DNA of 64,000 bases, taken from CAVPFA01 sp963703655. GTDB taxonomy: Bacteria; Actinomycetota; Acidimicrobiia; Acidimicrobiales; Bog-793. This document shows, piece after piece, positions 15,784 to 24,894 of this stretch (the stretch's first letter is position 1; each line of letters opens with the position of its first letter). Location: positions 744,001 to 808,000 of the forward strand of contig CAVPFA010000003.1 in NCBI GenBank assembly GCA_963703655.1, given 5' to 3'. Both the position numbers and the translations under genes were made by a program. The notes under the pieces are model-generated. The model was not told where the DNA came from, did no database searches, and saw only the letters and a program-made list of their open reading frames with translations.

Positions 15784-18700
15784 CTACTCGACCGCGACGC
15801 GCTGCGCGGCCGGGTTGGCGATCCGCTCGCTCACGACCCTCGACGCCCCTCCGGGCTGCATGGTCACGCCGTAGAGGACGTCTGCTGCCTCCATCGTCCG
15901 TTTCTGGTGACTCACGACGATCAGCTGTGCGTCCTCCCGGAACTCGTCGACGAGGTCCAGGAACCGGTGAAGGTTCACGTCGTCCAACGCCGCCTCGACC
16001 TCGTCCATCAGGTAGAAGGGCGACGGCCGGCTCCGGAACACCGCGAAGAGAAATGCGAGCGCGACGAGTGACCGCTCGCCTCCCGACAGGAGCGACAGCC
16101 GGCGCACGTTGCGGCCGGCGGGACGGGCCTCGATCTCGATCCCCGTCGAGAGGAGGTCCTCGGGATCCACGAGGCTGAGGCGGCCGGTCCCACCGGGGAA
16201 GAGCATCGAGAAGAGGTCTTCGAAGTGGCGGGCGACGTCGGCGAAGGCCTGCGTGAACACGCCCACGATCTCCTCGTCGACCGCCCGGATGACGCGGCCG
16301 AGCTCCCGCCGGGCGCTCCGAACGTCGTCGAGCTGCTCGCCGAGGAAACGGTCGCGCTCCTCGAGCGCCGCGAGCTCCTCGAGCGCAAGCGGGTTCACCG
16401 GGCCCATCAGCCGGAGCTCGCGATCGAGATCTCGCACCCGCGCCTGCGCCGGCACGCCGGGCGGAAGCTCTGGGCACGGCGCCGAGATGGCCTCTTCCGG
16501 TTCACACTCGAGGTCCCGCCGCAATGCCTCGACGCCCGTCTCCAACCGGAGCTTGGCCTCGGCCCGTTCCAACTCGACCCGTTGCACGAGCTCACGCGTC
16601 GCCGTCACAGCGTGCTCGGCGGCGGAACGTTCGTCTCGTAGCTGACGGAGGCGGGTTGCGGCCCTGGTGACGGCCAGCTCCCGCTCGGCGCGCGCTTCGC
16701 GCAGTCGGTCCCGTGTCGCCGTCAGCTCGCCCCCGAGGCGGCCGAGCCCGAGGGCGAGGCGCTCGAGCGCCAGCGCGGTGGCCTCGAGCGACTGACGCCG
16801 GGCGGTGGCCTCCGAGCGAGCCGCTTCGAGCCCGGCGAGCCGCCGCTCCACCTCGTCACGCCGATCGGCGAGCAGGGTCCGCCGCTCCTCCACTCCGGCA
16901 GCACGCACGCCAAGCTCGGCTCCCGTCGCGGCGAGCGAGCGAGCGCGGTCGTCGAGCGCCTTGCGGGCTCGTGTCGCCTCTTCGACGGTTGCCAGCGCCT
17001 CGAGCTCTGCTCCCTCGGCTCTGGCGAGCTCGGTTTCCCGCAAGGCGACCTCCGCCTCGGTCGCGATGAGGCGACCCACTGCCGCCTCATGGGCCGAGCA
17101 CGCGTCGTCCCGCTCGGCGGCGAGCCGCGACAGGAGCTCAGCCGACTGCGCCTCCGAAGCCCGTAGCTGGGCGCGCGCCGACGCGACGTTGTCGAAGAGC
17201 CGACCGGCCTGCGTGGCCGCCGACCGGGCACGCGCGAGCGCCGCCCGATCGGCCTCGGCCTCGGACGCGGCCGCACGAGCGCTCCCGAGGGCCGACTCGG
17301 CATCTCGCAAGACGGCCTCGAGCGCAGCGCGGGTCGCTCCCGAGCGCGCCGCACCGACCCGCCATCCCCGCGCCGAGAGTCGGTCGCCTTCTGTGGTCAC
17401 GATGGTGTTGTTCGGCAGGGCCTCCGCGATCCGAAGCGCTTCGATCAGCCCGTCGCGACAGAGCAGGACTCCGGCGAGGAGCTGATCGAGCACGGCGTCG
17501 ACCCCCCGCACGCCGGACCGGACCCGATCCCGAAGTAGCTCAGCCCCGTCGGGCAGCGCTTCCGCCGGCGGGCTTCCTGGCACCGGCGAGGCAACCTGCG
17601 ACCCGCCGGTCGGCAACACGCCGCCGTGGAGACCGGCGCCGTGCAGGTGGTGCAAGGCGTCACGCGCCGCGCTCGTCCCCTCGACCACGACCGTACCGAG
17701 GACGTCGTCCACCGCCGCCTCGAAGCCCCGCTGGCAGCCGTCGTCGATCTCGACGACGTCCGCGAGCGTCCCGAGCACGCCGGCCAGACCGGCGAGGCGT
17801 TCGACGCCGGCACGAGCCCGCGCTTCGTCGAGCGCTGCTTGCAACGCCTCGGCGCGTGCCTCGAGAGCGTGCGATCGATCCGCAGCCTTCCGGGCATTGG
17901 CCTCGCTCCAAAGCGCGTTCGCCTCGGCGGACCGTTCTTCGGCCTCGAGCCGTTCGTGCTCGGCGCGGAGCCGCTCGTGGTCGGCATCAGACGCCTCGAG
18001 CCGGGCGGCGTTCTCTGCGAGGCGTTCGGTGTACTCCTCGCTCATGCGATCGAAGCTGGCAAGCCGCTCGGCAAGTCGCGCAACAGTCTCCCGCCCGGTC
18101 GACAACCGCGAGCGCGCCGCGTCGTAAGCCAGGCGGGCACTGCGCGCGTCCGGCCGCTCGAGGGGACCGGTCGCTGGCGGGGGGGGTCCCGTCGGGCCAG
18201 CGCCGCCTGTCGCGGTGAGGGCGAAGAGCGCCTCGTCGCGCCCCAAGTCGGCCTCGAGCGTCTCGAGCGCGTCGCGTTCGGGCGCCAGCGACTCCGCTGC
18301 CATCTCGGCGGCGGCGAGGTCCGCTGCGAGACGGGAGGCCTCCGATTCGAGAGAGGCGACCACGTCCGCCTGCGTCGCTGCCGCCAGCGACCCGGCGACG
18401 GTACGACGCCGCTCGGCGACCACGTTCGCGACGCCGCGCTGGCGCTCGAGCAGCCGCTCAGCTCGCCCGAGCCGGTCTGCGCCGTCCCAGGCTTGAACCT
18501 CCATGAGCGCCGACTCGGTCGAGGCGACCAGGTCGTCGAGGCGCGACAGCTCCTTGCGCTCCGCGATCTCGCGCTCTGTGAGCTCGCCGTGTGACCTCTC
18601 TGCGCTCTCGAGCCGCTTTGCCAGCGAGCCGAGCTCACGGCCGGCGAGATGCAGCCGGAGCGCTCGCAGCTCGCCGGCGAGGCCGTCGTGCCGGCGAGCG

Positions 18701-19332
18701 GCCTCGGCCTGACGTTCCAGCGGCCTGAGCTGGCGGCGCACCTCTCGTTGCAGGTCGTGCAGCCGGACGAGATTCTGCTCGCTGGACTCGAGACGGCGCT
18801 CGGCGCGCTCGCGGCGCCGTCGGAACTTGAGAACCCCTGCGGCCTCCTCGATGACCATGCGCCGATCCTCCGGACGCGCCTGGAGGACCGAGTCGAGCTG
18901 ACCCTGGCTGACGATCACGTGCTGCTGGCGGCCGACTCCCGCGTCGGAGAGGAGCTCTTGCAGGTCGAGCAGCCGGCACGGAGCCCCGTTGATCGCATAC
19001 TCGCTCTCGCCCGTGCGAAACAGCGTCCTCGTGATGGTCACCTCCGCGACCTCCACCGGGAGGCGCCTCGAGGCGTTGTCGATCGTGAGGGAGACTTCCG
19101 CCCGGCCGAGAGCCGGCCGCTTGGACGTGCCGGCGAAGATGACGTCGTCCATCTTCGTGGAGCGCACGACCTTCGGGCCTTGGGCGCCGAGCACCCACGC
19201 GACGGCGTCCACGACGTTCGACTTGCCCGAGCCGTTCGGCCCCACCACCACCGTGATGCCGGGCTCCAACTCGATCGTCGTCGGATCGGCGAAGGACTTG
19301 AATCCCTTGAGAGTCAGCGTCTTCAAGAACAC
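15784..19332 (-). CDS. smc: Chromosome segregation protein SMC
   Basis: An 1182-residue condensin ATPase. The N-terminal head has VVGPNGSGKSNVVDA at about residues 30-45. Long coiled coils run from about 165 to 500 and from 650 to 1000, separated by a hinge around 505-640. The C-terminal head has LLSGGERSLVALAFLFAV (signature) and YLMDEVEAALDD (Walker B). It compacts and resolves chromosomes together with ScpA and ScpB, which are not in this window. The reading frame is uninterrupted over 3.5 kb, a useful control for the indel-rich neighbours. Confidence 0.98.
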   Translation of the reverse strand: MFLKTLTLKGFKSFADPTTIELEPGITVVVGPNGSGKSNVVDAVAWVLGAQGPKVVRSTKMDDVIFAGTSKRPALGRAEVSLTIDNASRRLPVEVAEVTITRTLFRTGESEYAINGAPCRLLDLQELLSDAGVGRQQHVIVSQGQLDSVLQARPEDRRMVIEEAAGVLKFRRRRERAERRLESSEQNLVRLHDLQREVRRQLRPLERQAEAARRHDGLAGELRALRLHLAGRELGSLAKRLESAERSHGELTEREIAERKELSRLDDLVASTESALMEVQAWDGADRLGRAERLLERQRGVANVVAERRRTVAGSLAAATQADVVASLESEASRLAADLAAAEMAAESLAPERDALETLEADLGRDEALFALTATGGAGPTGPPPPATGPLERPDARSARLAYDAARSRLSTGRETVARLAERLASFDRMSEEYTERLAENAARLEASDADHERLRAEHERLEAEERSAEANALWSEANARKAADRSHALEARAEALQAALDEARARAGVERLAGLAGVLGTLADVVEIDDGCQRGFEAAVDDVLGTVVVEGTSAARDALHHLHGAGLHGGVLPTGGSQVASPVPGSPPAEALPDGAELLRDRVRSGVRGVDAVLDQLLAGVLLCRDGLIEALRIAEALPNNTIVTTEGDRLSARGWRVGAARSGATRAALEAVLRDAESALGSARAAASEAEADRAALARARSAATQAGRLFDNVASARAQLRASEAQSAELLSRLAAERDDACSAHEAAVGRLIATEAEVALRETELARAEGAELEALATVEEATRARKALDDRARSLAATGAELGVRAAGVEERRTLLADRRDEVERRLAGLEAARSEATARRQSLEATALALERLALGLGRLGGELTATRDRLREARAERELAVTRAATRLRQLRDERSAAEHAVTATRELVQRVELERAEAKLRLETGVEALRRDLECEPEEAISAPCPELPPGVPAQARVRDLDRELRLMGPVNPLALEELAALEERDRFLGEQLDDVRSARRELGRVIRAVDEEIVGVFTQAFADVARHFEDLFSMLFPGGTGRLSLVDPEDLLSTGIEIEARPAGRNVRRLSLLSGGERSLVALAFLFAVFRSRPSPFYLMDEVEAALDDVNLHRFLDLVDEFREDAQLIVVSHQKRTMEAADVLYGVTMQPGGASRVVSERIANPAAQRVAVE

Positions 19333-19430
19333 GTTGGGCTCACGTTATCCGTGGACGAGCGGAAGCTCGGGGATCATCCGAGCGGCTTGCGCCCGCGGCG
19401 CGCACCGTTCGGTCGCAACTGGCAGCTCCC

Positions 19431-20270
19431 TCACAACTGGCAGCCCTCGCAGCAGTACGCGCGCCGGGCACCGATGTTGAGCCGTGCCACCCGTTGCCCG
19501 CAGCGCACGCACGGCTCGCCCGCTCGGTCGTAGACCGCGTGACGGCGCTGATAGGACCCGAGCCCGCCCTCGAGATCGCGATAGCGCAGGTCCCGCAACG
19601 ACGAGCCGCGCGACCGCACCGCTTGACCGAGCACCGCCCGGGCCGATTTGGCCAGGCCCGCGACCTCGGGACCGGTCAACGAGCCGCCGGCGCGGTCGGG
19701 CCGGAGCTTTGCCCGAAAGCAGATCTCGTCCGCGTACAGATTCCCGATGCCGGCGACGATCCGCTGATCGGTGAGCAGCGCTTTGAGCGGCGCCCGACGG
19801 TTGGAGAAGCGGGCCGCGAGAAACGAGGCCGGGAGCCCTTCGAGCAGCGGGTCGCGCCCGAGATGCGCGAGCTCGGCGGGAACGCCGCGGGCGTCGACGT
19901 CCGAAGAGACGAACCATTCTCCGAAGGTCCTCGGATCGACGAAACGAAGCTCCGTCCCGTCCCCGAGCTTCAGCACCACGTGTGTGTGGGCTGCGAGCGG
20001 CGCCCGTTCGGCGCCGTCGACATGCAGCAGCTGGCCGCTCATCCGGAGGTGGACGACCAGTACCGCCCCATCGTCGAGCGAGAGCAAGAGGAACTTGCCG
20101 CGCCGCCCGGCCGAGGTGATGGACCGCCCGATGAGGCGGGCTCGCAATTCTGCCGGCGACTGCCGTCGGACCGTGCGGCGCCCCAGCACGGCCACGTCGT
20201 CGATGCGGCGCCCGACGACCGCGCCCGCGAGCCCGAGCCGGACGGTCTCGACCTCCGGAAGCTCGGGCAT
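19431..20270 (-). CDS. mutM: Formamidopyrimidine-DNA glycosylase
   Basis: A 279-residue base-excision enzyme that removes 8-oxoguanine and formamidopyrimidines and nicks the strand. It starts MPELPEVE with the catalytic proline and glutamate, has the lysine loop GRRGKFLLL near residue 58, the helix-two-turn-helix region DQRIVAGIGNLYADEI, and a C-terminal zinc finger with paired C-x-x-C motifs (CVRCG, CEGC). The ATG directly follows the rnc stop codon. A second, more divergent Fpg-like gene is at 52221-53060. Confidence 0.97.
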   Translation of the reverse strand: MPELPEVETVRLGLAGAVVGRRIDDVAVLGRRTVRRQSPAELRARLIGRSITSAGRRGKFLLLSLDDGAVLVVHLRMSGQLLHVDGAERAPLAAHTHVVLKLGDGTELRFVDPRTFGEWFVSSDVDARGVPAELAHLGRDPLLEGLPASFLAARFSNRRAPLKALLTDQRIVAGIGNLYADEICFRAKLRPDRAGGSLTGPEVAGLAKSARAVLGQAVRSRGSSLRDLRYRDLEGGLGSYQRRHAVYDRAGEPCVRCGQRVARLNIGARRAYCCEGCQL

Positions 20271-20999
20271 CTATGAGCTTTGTCCGTCGCCCAGCCGGGC
20301 TGCGAGGACGACGAGCGCGGCGGCCGCCGCGATGCGCTCGGCGTGCTTCTTGGAAGACCCCGTGCCGCGGCCCAGGACGTCTCCGCCCAGGACCACCTCT
20401 GCGGAGAAGACCTTCGCATGGTCCGGCCCCTGGTCTCGCACCTTGTAGGAGGGGAGGTCGAGGTCCAGCCTCACCGCCAGCTCCTGCAGCTGGTTCTTCG
20501 GGTCGCCGAGCCTCCCTTCGGCGGCGATGTCCGCGATCGGGCCCCCGAGAAGGTCCACCACGAAACCGGTCGTGGGCGCGAGCCCGAGCGACAGGTAGAC
20601 GGCCGCGATGATCGCCTCCAGGCAATCGGCCAGGATCGACTCCTTGGTACGGCCTCCTGAGGCCTCCTCGCCCTTGCCCAGCAGCACCGCGTCGCCTACG
20701 CCGAGCGCGGTCGCGATCGGCGCCAGCGCCTCGGTGCTCACGACCGAGGCGCGCAGCCGGGCAAGGTCACCTTCGGGAAGGTCGGGAAAGGCGCGGTAGA
20801 GGTGGTCGGTGACCACCAGCCCGAGCACCGCGTCGCCGAGCAGCTCGAGACGCTCGTTGGACGGCAGCCCGCCTGCCTCGGCGCAGTACGAACGGTGAGA
20901 CAGGGCCTGGTGGAGAAGGCCGGCGTCGACGTCGTACTCGCTCAGCGCTCGGCGCAGCTTTCCGCTCGTGCGCAGATCCTCGGCTTTCGGAGAGATCAG
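20271..20999 (-). CDS. rnc: Ribonuclease III
   Basis: A 242-residue double-strand-specific RNase. The signature NERLELLGDAVLGLVV and the distal catalytic region DCLEAIIAAVYL are present, and the dsRNA-binding domain (DPKNQLQELAVRL to KKHAERIAAAAAL) occupies the C-terminal third. Upstream of the signature the frame continues with LRRALSEYDVDAGLLHQALSHR, and there is no ATG, GTG or TTG in it. CTG 20999 is the best start: it overlaps the acpP stop as CTGA and gives the normal family length. GGAAGG lies about 10 bases upstream. An undetected indel is the alternative. Confidence 0.93.
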   Translation of the reverse strand: MISPKAEDLRTSGKLRRALSEYDVDAGLLHQALSHRSYCAEAGGLPSNERLELLGDAVLGLVVTDHLYRAFPDLPEGDLARLRASVVSTEALAPIATALGVGDAVLLGKGEEASGGRTKESILADCLEAIIAAVYLSLGLAPTTGFVVDLLGGPIADIAAEGRLGDPKNQLQELAVRLDLDLPSYKVRDQGPDHAKVFSAEVVLGGDVLGRGTGSSKKHAERIAAAAALVVLAARLGDGQSS

Positions 21000-21313
21000 G
21001 CCGCCTGAACCTTCCCGCTCACGTAGTCGACGGCGTCTCTCACGGTGCGGAGATCCTCGAGGTCCTGGTCGTCGATGCGGAAGCCCGACACCCGGTCACT
21101 GAGCTCCTCCTCGAGCGCTTCGACGAGCTCGATGAGCGCGAGCGAGTCGGCGTTGAGGTCGTCGGCGAACGAGGAAGACTCGGTGATCTCCGAGATGTCG
21201 ATCTCGAGGATCTCGGCGAGCTGGGATCGCACGAGCTCGAGCACCTCGTCCCGGCTCATGATCGCATCGGTCGTCTCGGCCACCCTGTGCTCCTTCGTCT
21301 TGCCTTTCGACAT
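20996..21313 (-). CDS. acpP: Acyl carrier protein
   Basis: A 105-residue carrier of fatty-acyl intermediates. The phosphopantetheine attachment site is the serine in LNADSLALIELVEALEEEL, inside the usual four-helix acidic domain. ATG 21313 gives about 18 extra N-terminal residues; an internal ATG near 21259 (MSRDEVLELVRSQL) would give the classical 80-90-residue ACP. Its stop overlaps the rnc start, and it sits directly downstream of plsX as in many lipid-synthesis operons. Confidence 0.93.
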   Translation of the reverse strand: MSKGKTKEHRVAETTDAIMSRDEVLELVRSQLAEILEIDISEITESSSFADDLNADSLALIELVEALEEELSDRVSGFRIDDQDLEDLRTVRDAVDYVSGKVQAA

Positions 21314-21431
21314 GTTAAGCGTGTCGCCCCAGCTCCGGGGTCAGCCCGCCCCGCTGTCAGCTCGCCTCGCTGTCAGCCGACCGCGCCCAAGCCCGCTCGC
21401 GCCAAGGCCGGCTCCTGTCCAGCGGCGTAGT

Positions 21432-22466
21432 TCAGCCCGGCGCAGGCGTCATCGCCACTGCGTCGCGCAGGGATCCTACGAGATCGCCGGTCGCAAGCTC
21501 GTAGGCGACGCGGACGGCGTTGAGGATGGCTCTCGCAGACGAGCTCCCGTGGCTGATGACACAGACCCCGTCCACGCCGAGCAACATCGCTCCCCCGGTC
21601 TCGTCGGGGTCGAGCCGTTGCGCATAGACGAGCAGCTCGGGGGCGAGAACCTCGCCTGCGGCGCGGGTCTCCGGCGACGTCCCGATCACTCGACCGAGAA
21701 TGTCGAACACGATGCGCAGCGTCCCTTCGACCGACTTCAACGCGACGTTGCCGGTGAAGCCGTCCGTCACTATCACGTCGACATTGCCGTCGAGCAGGTC
21801 CCGGCCTTCGACGTTGCCGACGAACTCGACGCCAACCCCGGCCGCGAGCAGCGCATGGGCCTGCTTCGCGAGCTGGTTGCCTTTCGTGGGCTCCTCCCCG
21901 ATGGATAACAGAGCGACCTTCGGGGCGACCGTGCCGTAACGGCGGGTGACGAAGACCGACCCCATCTGCGCGAACTGGACCAGCCACTCGGCCCGGCAAT
22001 CCGAATTGGCGCCGGCGTCGACGAGAATGGCGGGGCGCCCCGTGACAGCCGGAATGAGCGTGGCGATCGCGGGGCGGGCGACACCGGGGAGCCGTCCCAT
22101 GCGCAGCAAGGCGCTCGCCATCGCGGCGCCGGTGTTGCCGGCGCTCACCATGGCGGAGGCCCGTCCGTCGCGCACCGCCTCGGCCGCCCTCACGAGGCTC
22201 GAGTCCTTCTTCGTCCGGACGCTCTGGGCCGGGTCCTCGTGCATCGCGATGACCTCGGCGGCGGCCAGCACCTCCAGGCCGCCGGTGTCGCCGAGGGAGC
22301 CGTCGGTCGGGCCGACGAGCACTACGGGGATACCGAGCTCCTCGGCGGCGCGCCTGGCTCCCGCGACGATCTCGCCCGGGGCGCGGTCCCCGCCCATGGC
22401 ATCGACGGCCACCGGCAATGACGCGATCGATGACCGCACGGATCCCGCTGCCGTGGTCGGCGCCAC
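21432..22466 (-). CDS. plsX: Phosphate acyltransferase PlsX
   Basis: Transfers acyl groups from acyl-ACP to phosphate, starting phospholipid synthesis. It shows VAVDAMGGDRAPGEIV at the N-terminus, MVSAGNTGAAMASAL, AILVDAGANSDC and VTDGFTGNVALKSVEG. The start is uncertain: GTG 22466 (5 bases after the rpmF stop), GTG 22439 and TTG 22418 are all in frame, and none has a strong ribosome binding site; about 330-345 residues result. It is followed by acpP, its substrate carrier. Confidence 0.95.
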   Translation of the reverse strand: MAPTTAAGSVRSSIASLPVAVDAMGGDRAPGEIVAGARRAAEELGIPVVLVGPTDGSLGDTGGLEVLAAAEVIAMHEDPAQSVRTKKDSSLVRAAEAVRDGRASAMVSAGNTGAAMASALLRMGRLPGVARPAIATLIPAVTGRPAILVDAGANSDCRAEWLVQFAQMGSVFVTRRYGTVAPKVALLSIGEEPTKGNQLAKQAHALLAAGVGVEFVGNVEGRDLLDGNVDVIVTDGFTGNVALKSVEGTLRIVFDILGRVIGTSPETRAAGEVLAPELLVYAQRLDPDETGGAMLLGVDGVCVISHGSSSARAILNAVRVAYELATGDLVGSLRDAVAMTPAPG

Positions 22467-22471
22467 GGCCT

Positions 22472-22651
22472 TCAGTTGACCTCGACCGCCTGGCGACCTT
22501 TGTACCACCCGCAGTGCGGGCAGACGACGTGCGGCAGCTTCGCCCGGTTGCACTGCGGACAGAGGCTGCGCGCCGGCGCCTTCAGTGTCCAGGCCGATGC
22601 CCGACGGCTCCGGCTCTTCGACTTCGAGGTCTTCTTCTTGGGGACCGCCAT
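22472..22651 (-). CDS. rpmF: 50S ribosomal protein L32
   Basis: A 59-residue protein that begins MAVPKKKTSKSKSRSRR and carries two C-x-x-C pairs (CPQC and CPHC), the zinc-ribbon form of L32. The zinc-binding version is common where zinc is not limiting. It lies between the YceD gene and plsX, the conserved order across many bacteria. Confidence 0.98.
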   Translation of the reverse strand: MAVPKKKTSKSKSRSRRASAWTLKAPARSLCPQCNRAKLPHVVCPHCGWYKGRQAVEVN

Positions 22652-22653
22652 CG

Positions 22654-23193
22654 TCACTCTCTCCACTCGGGTTCGGTCTCGAGTGCACCGAGCCCGGCGA
22701 GAGCGGCCCACCTCGGGTCGGTCTTCTCCGTGCAGGTACATGTCTCGTGGTTGCGGTTCACGCCACATTCCGGGCAGAGCCCGAGGCAATCGGGCCTGCA
22801 AAGCGGCGCGAGCGGCAGCTCGAGGATACAGGCATCGTGGGCCAGAGGTTCGAGATCGAGCCAGTCGGCCGTCATCGCATAGCCGAGCTCGGGATCTGCG
22901 TCGTCGGAATACACCTCCCGGACGCGCGCGAGGATGCGCCCGGACGCGGGCTCGAGACAGCGACGGCACTCGCCTTGCCAGCCGGCCGAGACCGTCCCGC
23001 TCACGACGACGCCACCGAGCATCGACTCGAGCACAACGTCGACGTCGACGTCGGAACCCTCCTGCACACGGGAGTCGCTCACCTCGAGCTCCGCGATCGG
23101 CCCGACGACCTTCAGCCGCCGGCGGGCGCCGGGGTGCTTGCGCAGCACGGCTACGCCGACGACGAATGGTCCGCCGCGGCCGTTCCTGGTCAT
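22654..23193 (-). CDS. YceD (DUF177) family protein
   Basis: A 179-residue DUF177 protein. A beta-rich N-terminal half is followed by CRRCLEPASG, and the C-terminal half has CRPDCLGLCPECGVNRNHE, a cysteine cluster typical of the family. YceD homologues are encoded next to rpmF and are implicated in 23S rRNA accumulation. It overlaps the upstream coiled-coil gene by 4 bases and ends 2 bases before rpmF, so the three are almost certainly cotranslated. Confidence 0.93.
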   Translation of the reverse strand: MTRNGRGGPFVVGVAVLRKHPGARRRLKVVGPIAELEVSDSRVQEGSDVDVDVVLESMLGGVVVSGTVSAGWQGECRRCLEPASGRILARVREVYSDDADPELGYAMTADWLDLEPLAHDACILELPLAPLCRPDCLGLCPECGVNRNHETCTCTEKTDPRWAALAGLGALETEPEWRE

Positions 23194-23795
23194 TCGAGGT
23201 CCTGGTCGAAGAGCCCCTCGGCCGAGAGCCAGGCATCGTCGCCGAGCTCTCCTCGCGGCTCGTCGCCCGAGGCCTCGACAGACGCGGGCACCGATGCGAG
23301 GCGTTCGCGGCCGGCCCGCACGGTCTTCAGCGTCCGGTCGAGCACGATCTCGAAGCCGGCGAGCTTCTGGTCCACGTAGTCCTCCGCCTCGTGTCGCATC
23401 TGGCGGCCGTCCGCCTCCGCGTCCTCCACGATCCGCACCGCCCTGTGCTCGGCCTGGCGGACGATCTCGGTCCGCTGGACCATCCGCTCGGACTGGACCC
23501 TCGCATCGCCGATGATGTCTGCGGCCTCCCGCTTCGCCGCGACGAGGAGCTCCTCGTGGTCCTTCAGCATCCGGCGGGCCCGCCGGAGCTCCTCGGGGAG
23601 CTCGTCGCGAACCGCCTCCAGCAGGTCGAGCACCTCGTCCCTGGTGATGATCGCGGACGACGAGAGCGGCATGGACTTGGCCGAGGTGACGATCTCGATG
23701 AGCTCCTCGAGCAGATCCTCCACGCCGCCCGGCTCGGCCGGGAGGCGGCGGGAGGCCTCGAGCTCGGTCGCCTCGCTGTCGTGGGCGTCGGTCAC
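23190..23795 (-). CDS. Coiled-coil protein, DivIVA/ATP synthase B-like
   Basis: A 201-residue, highly charged helical protein. Residues about 50-165 are continuous predicted coiled coil (LDLLEAVRDELPEELRRARR, then AKREAADIIGDARVQSERMV). Similar proteins occur between coaD and yceD in Actinobacteria and are variously named cell-division initiation protein or ATP-synthase-B-like. There is no membrane segment. The function is unproven; the fold and place suggest a cytoskeletal or polar-growth role. Confidence 0.75.
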   Translation of the reverse strand: MTDAHDSEATELEASRRLPAEPGGVEDLLEELIEIVTSAKSMPLSSSAIITRDEVLDLLEAVRDELPEELRRARRMLKDHEELLVAAKREAADIIGDARVQSERMVQRTEIVRQAEHRAVRIVEDAEADGRQMRHEAEDYVDQKLAGFEIVLDRTLKTVRAGRERLASVPASVEASGDEPRGELGDDAWLSAEGLFDQDLE

Positions 23796-24268
23796 GGCTG
23801 CAGCCCCTTCAGCCGGCTGGCGACAGGGGGCGGTACGAACTCGCTCACGTCACCGCCGAAACGGACCACTTCTCGGATGAGCCTCGACGCCACGAAGGAA
23901 TGCGTCGAGCTCGTCGGCAGGAACAGCGTCTCGATGCCGGACAGGTGCTGGTTCATCTGCGCCATCTGCAGCTCGTTCTCGAAGTCGGAGACGGCTCGTA
24001 AGCCCCGGACGATGACGTTGGCTCCGACCTCGGAGGCGACCTCGACGACGAGAGTCGACATCGACACGATCCGGACGTTCTCCACATGCGCCAGGGACTC
24101 GGCGATCATCTCTTGGCGCTCGGACGCGTCGAAAAGCGGACCGCCCTTCTGGGGGTTCCTTACGACGGCCACGACGAGCGCGTCGAACAGGCTGCTGGCA
24201 CGTTCGGCGACTTCGAGGTGTCCGTTGTGGAAGGGATCGAACGATCCGGGGAACAGGGCGATGGTCAC
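23792..24268 (-). CDS. coaD: Pantetheine-phosphate adenylyltransferase
   Basis: A 158-residue PPAT that converts 4'-phosphopantetheine and ATP to dephospho-CoA. It shows ALFPGSFDPFHNGHLEV with the HxGH nucleotidyltransferase motif, VIVRGLRAVSDFENELQMA and SSTHSFVASRLIREV with the STxxSSS-like loop. The length is normal. It overlaps rsmD upstream and the coiled-coil gene downstream by 4 bases each. Confidence 0.98.
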   Translation of the reverse strand: MTIALFPGSFDPFHNGHLEVAERASSLFDALVVAVVRNPQKGGPLFDASERQEMIAESLAHVENVRIVSMSTLVVEVASEVGANVIVRGLRAVSDFENELQMAQMNQHLSGIETLFLPTSSTHSFVASRLIREVVRFGGDVSEFVPPPVASRLKGLQP

Positions 24269-24831
24269 ACGGGGTCCTTCTCGGTGCTTCGGGAATCGTC
24301 ACGGCCGGGCCCGCGGGCTTCGACCAGCGTGACGAGCGTACCGCCGTATCGGTACTCGCGGAGGACCCGGTAGCTGTCGGTGACTACGACGGGAACCGAG
24401 GACTCCAGCACGGCCAGATCGGCCTCGAGGAGATCGAGCAGCGAGGTCCAGTCGCCAAACGAGTAAGGCGGGTCGACCAGCGCGACGTCGTAGCGCGTCC
24501 CGGCCTCGCGGGTGAGGAATTCGAGCACATCTGCCCGCGTGATGCGTACGCCGGGCGCGCCGGCGAACCCCGTCGAGTCGAGGTTGGCTCGTATCGCGGC
24601 CACGGCGCGGCGGTCCGCCTCGACGAAACAGACCGACGCGGCTCCACGCGACAGCGCCTCGATGCCGAGCGCACCCGAGCCGGCGAAGGCGTCGAGCACC
24701 AAGGCACCCTCTACGGCCCCGCGGCTCGCCAGGACGTCGAAGATCGCCTCCCGCACGCGGTCGCTCGTAGGGCGCAGCCCGGGCACCTCGGGAGCACGCA
24801 TCTGACGCCGCCGCGCCGTGCCGCCGATCAC
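24265..24831 (-). CDS. rsmD: 16S rRNA (guanine966-N2)-methyltransferase
   Basis: A 188-residue Rossmann methyltransferase. It shows VIGGTARRR at the start, TSDRVREAIFDVL, the AdoMet motif VLDAFAGSGALGIEALSRGA and the catalytic ALVDPPYSF (DPPY for N2 methylation). It modifies the small-subunit rRNA. GTG 24831 is the likely start, although the family often begins with two or three more residues (RIRV). It precedes coaD as in most Actinobacteria. Confidence 0.95.
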   Translation of the reverse strand: MIGGTARRRQMRAPEVPGLRPTSDRVREAIFDVLASRGAVEGALVLDAFAGSGALGIEALSRGAASVCFVEADRRAVAAIRANLDSTGFAGAPGVRITRADVLEFLTREAGTRYDVALVDPPYSFGDWTSLLDLLEADLAVLESSVPVVVTDSYRVLREYRYGGTLVTLVEARGPGRDDSRSTEKDPV

Positions 24832-24894
24832 GCGGATGCGCTCACGCTAGAGCGGCGCGCCGTTTGTAGAGCGTGGGCTCAGTTTCTTGCGGGC

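Noticed and set aside
14241..16178. A 645-codon open frame on the plus strand opposite ftsY
   Set aside because: It lies opposite the intact FtsY gene, has His/Arg/Gly-rich composition typical of the antisense of high-GC coding DNA, and shows no motif.
22476..24332. A 618-codon plus-strand open frame opposite rpmF, yceD and coaD
   Set aside because: Those minus-strand genes are certain. The opposite frame is an Arg-rich shadow with no start context.
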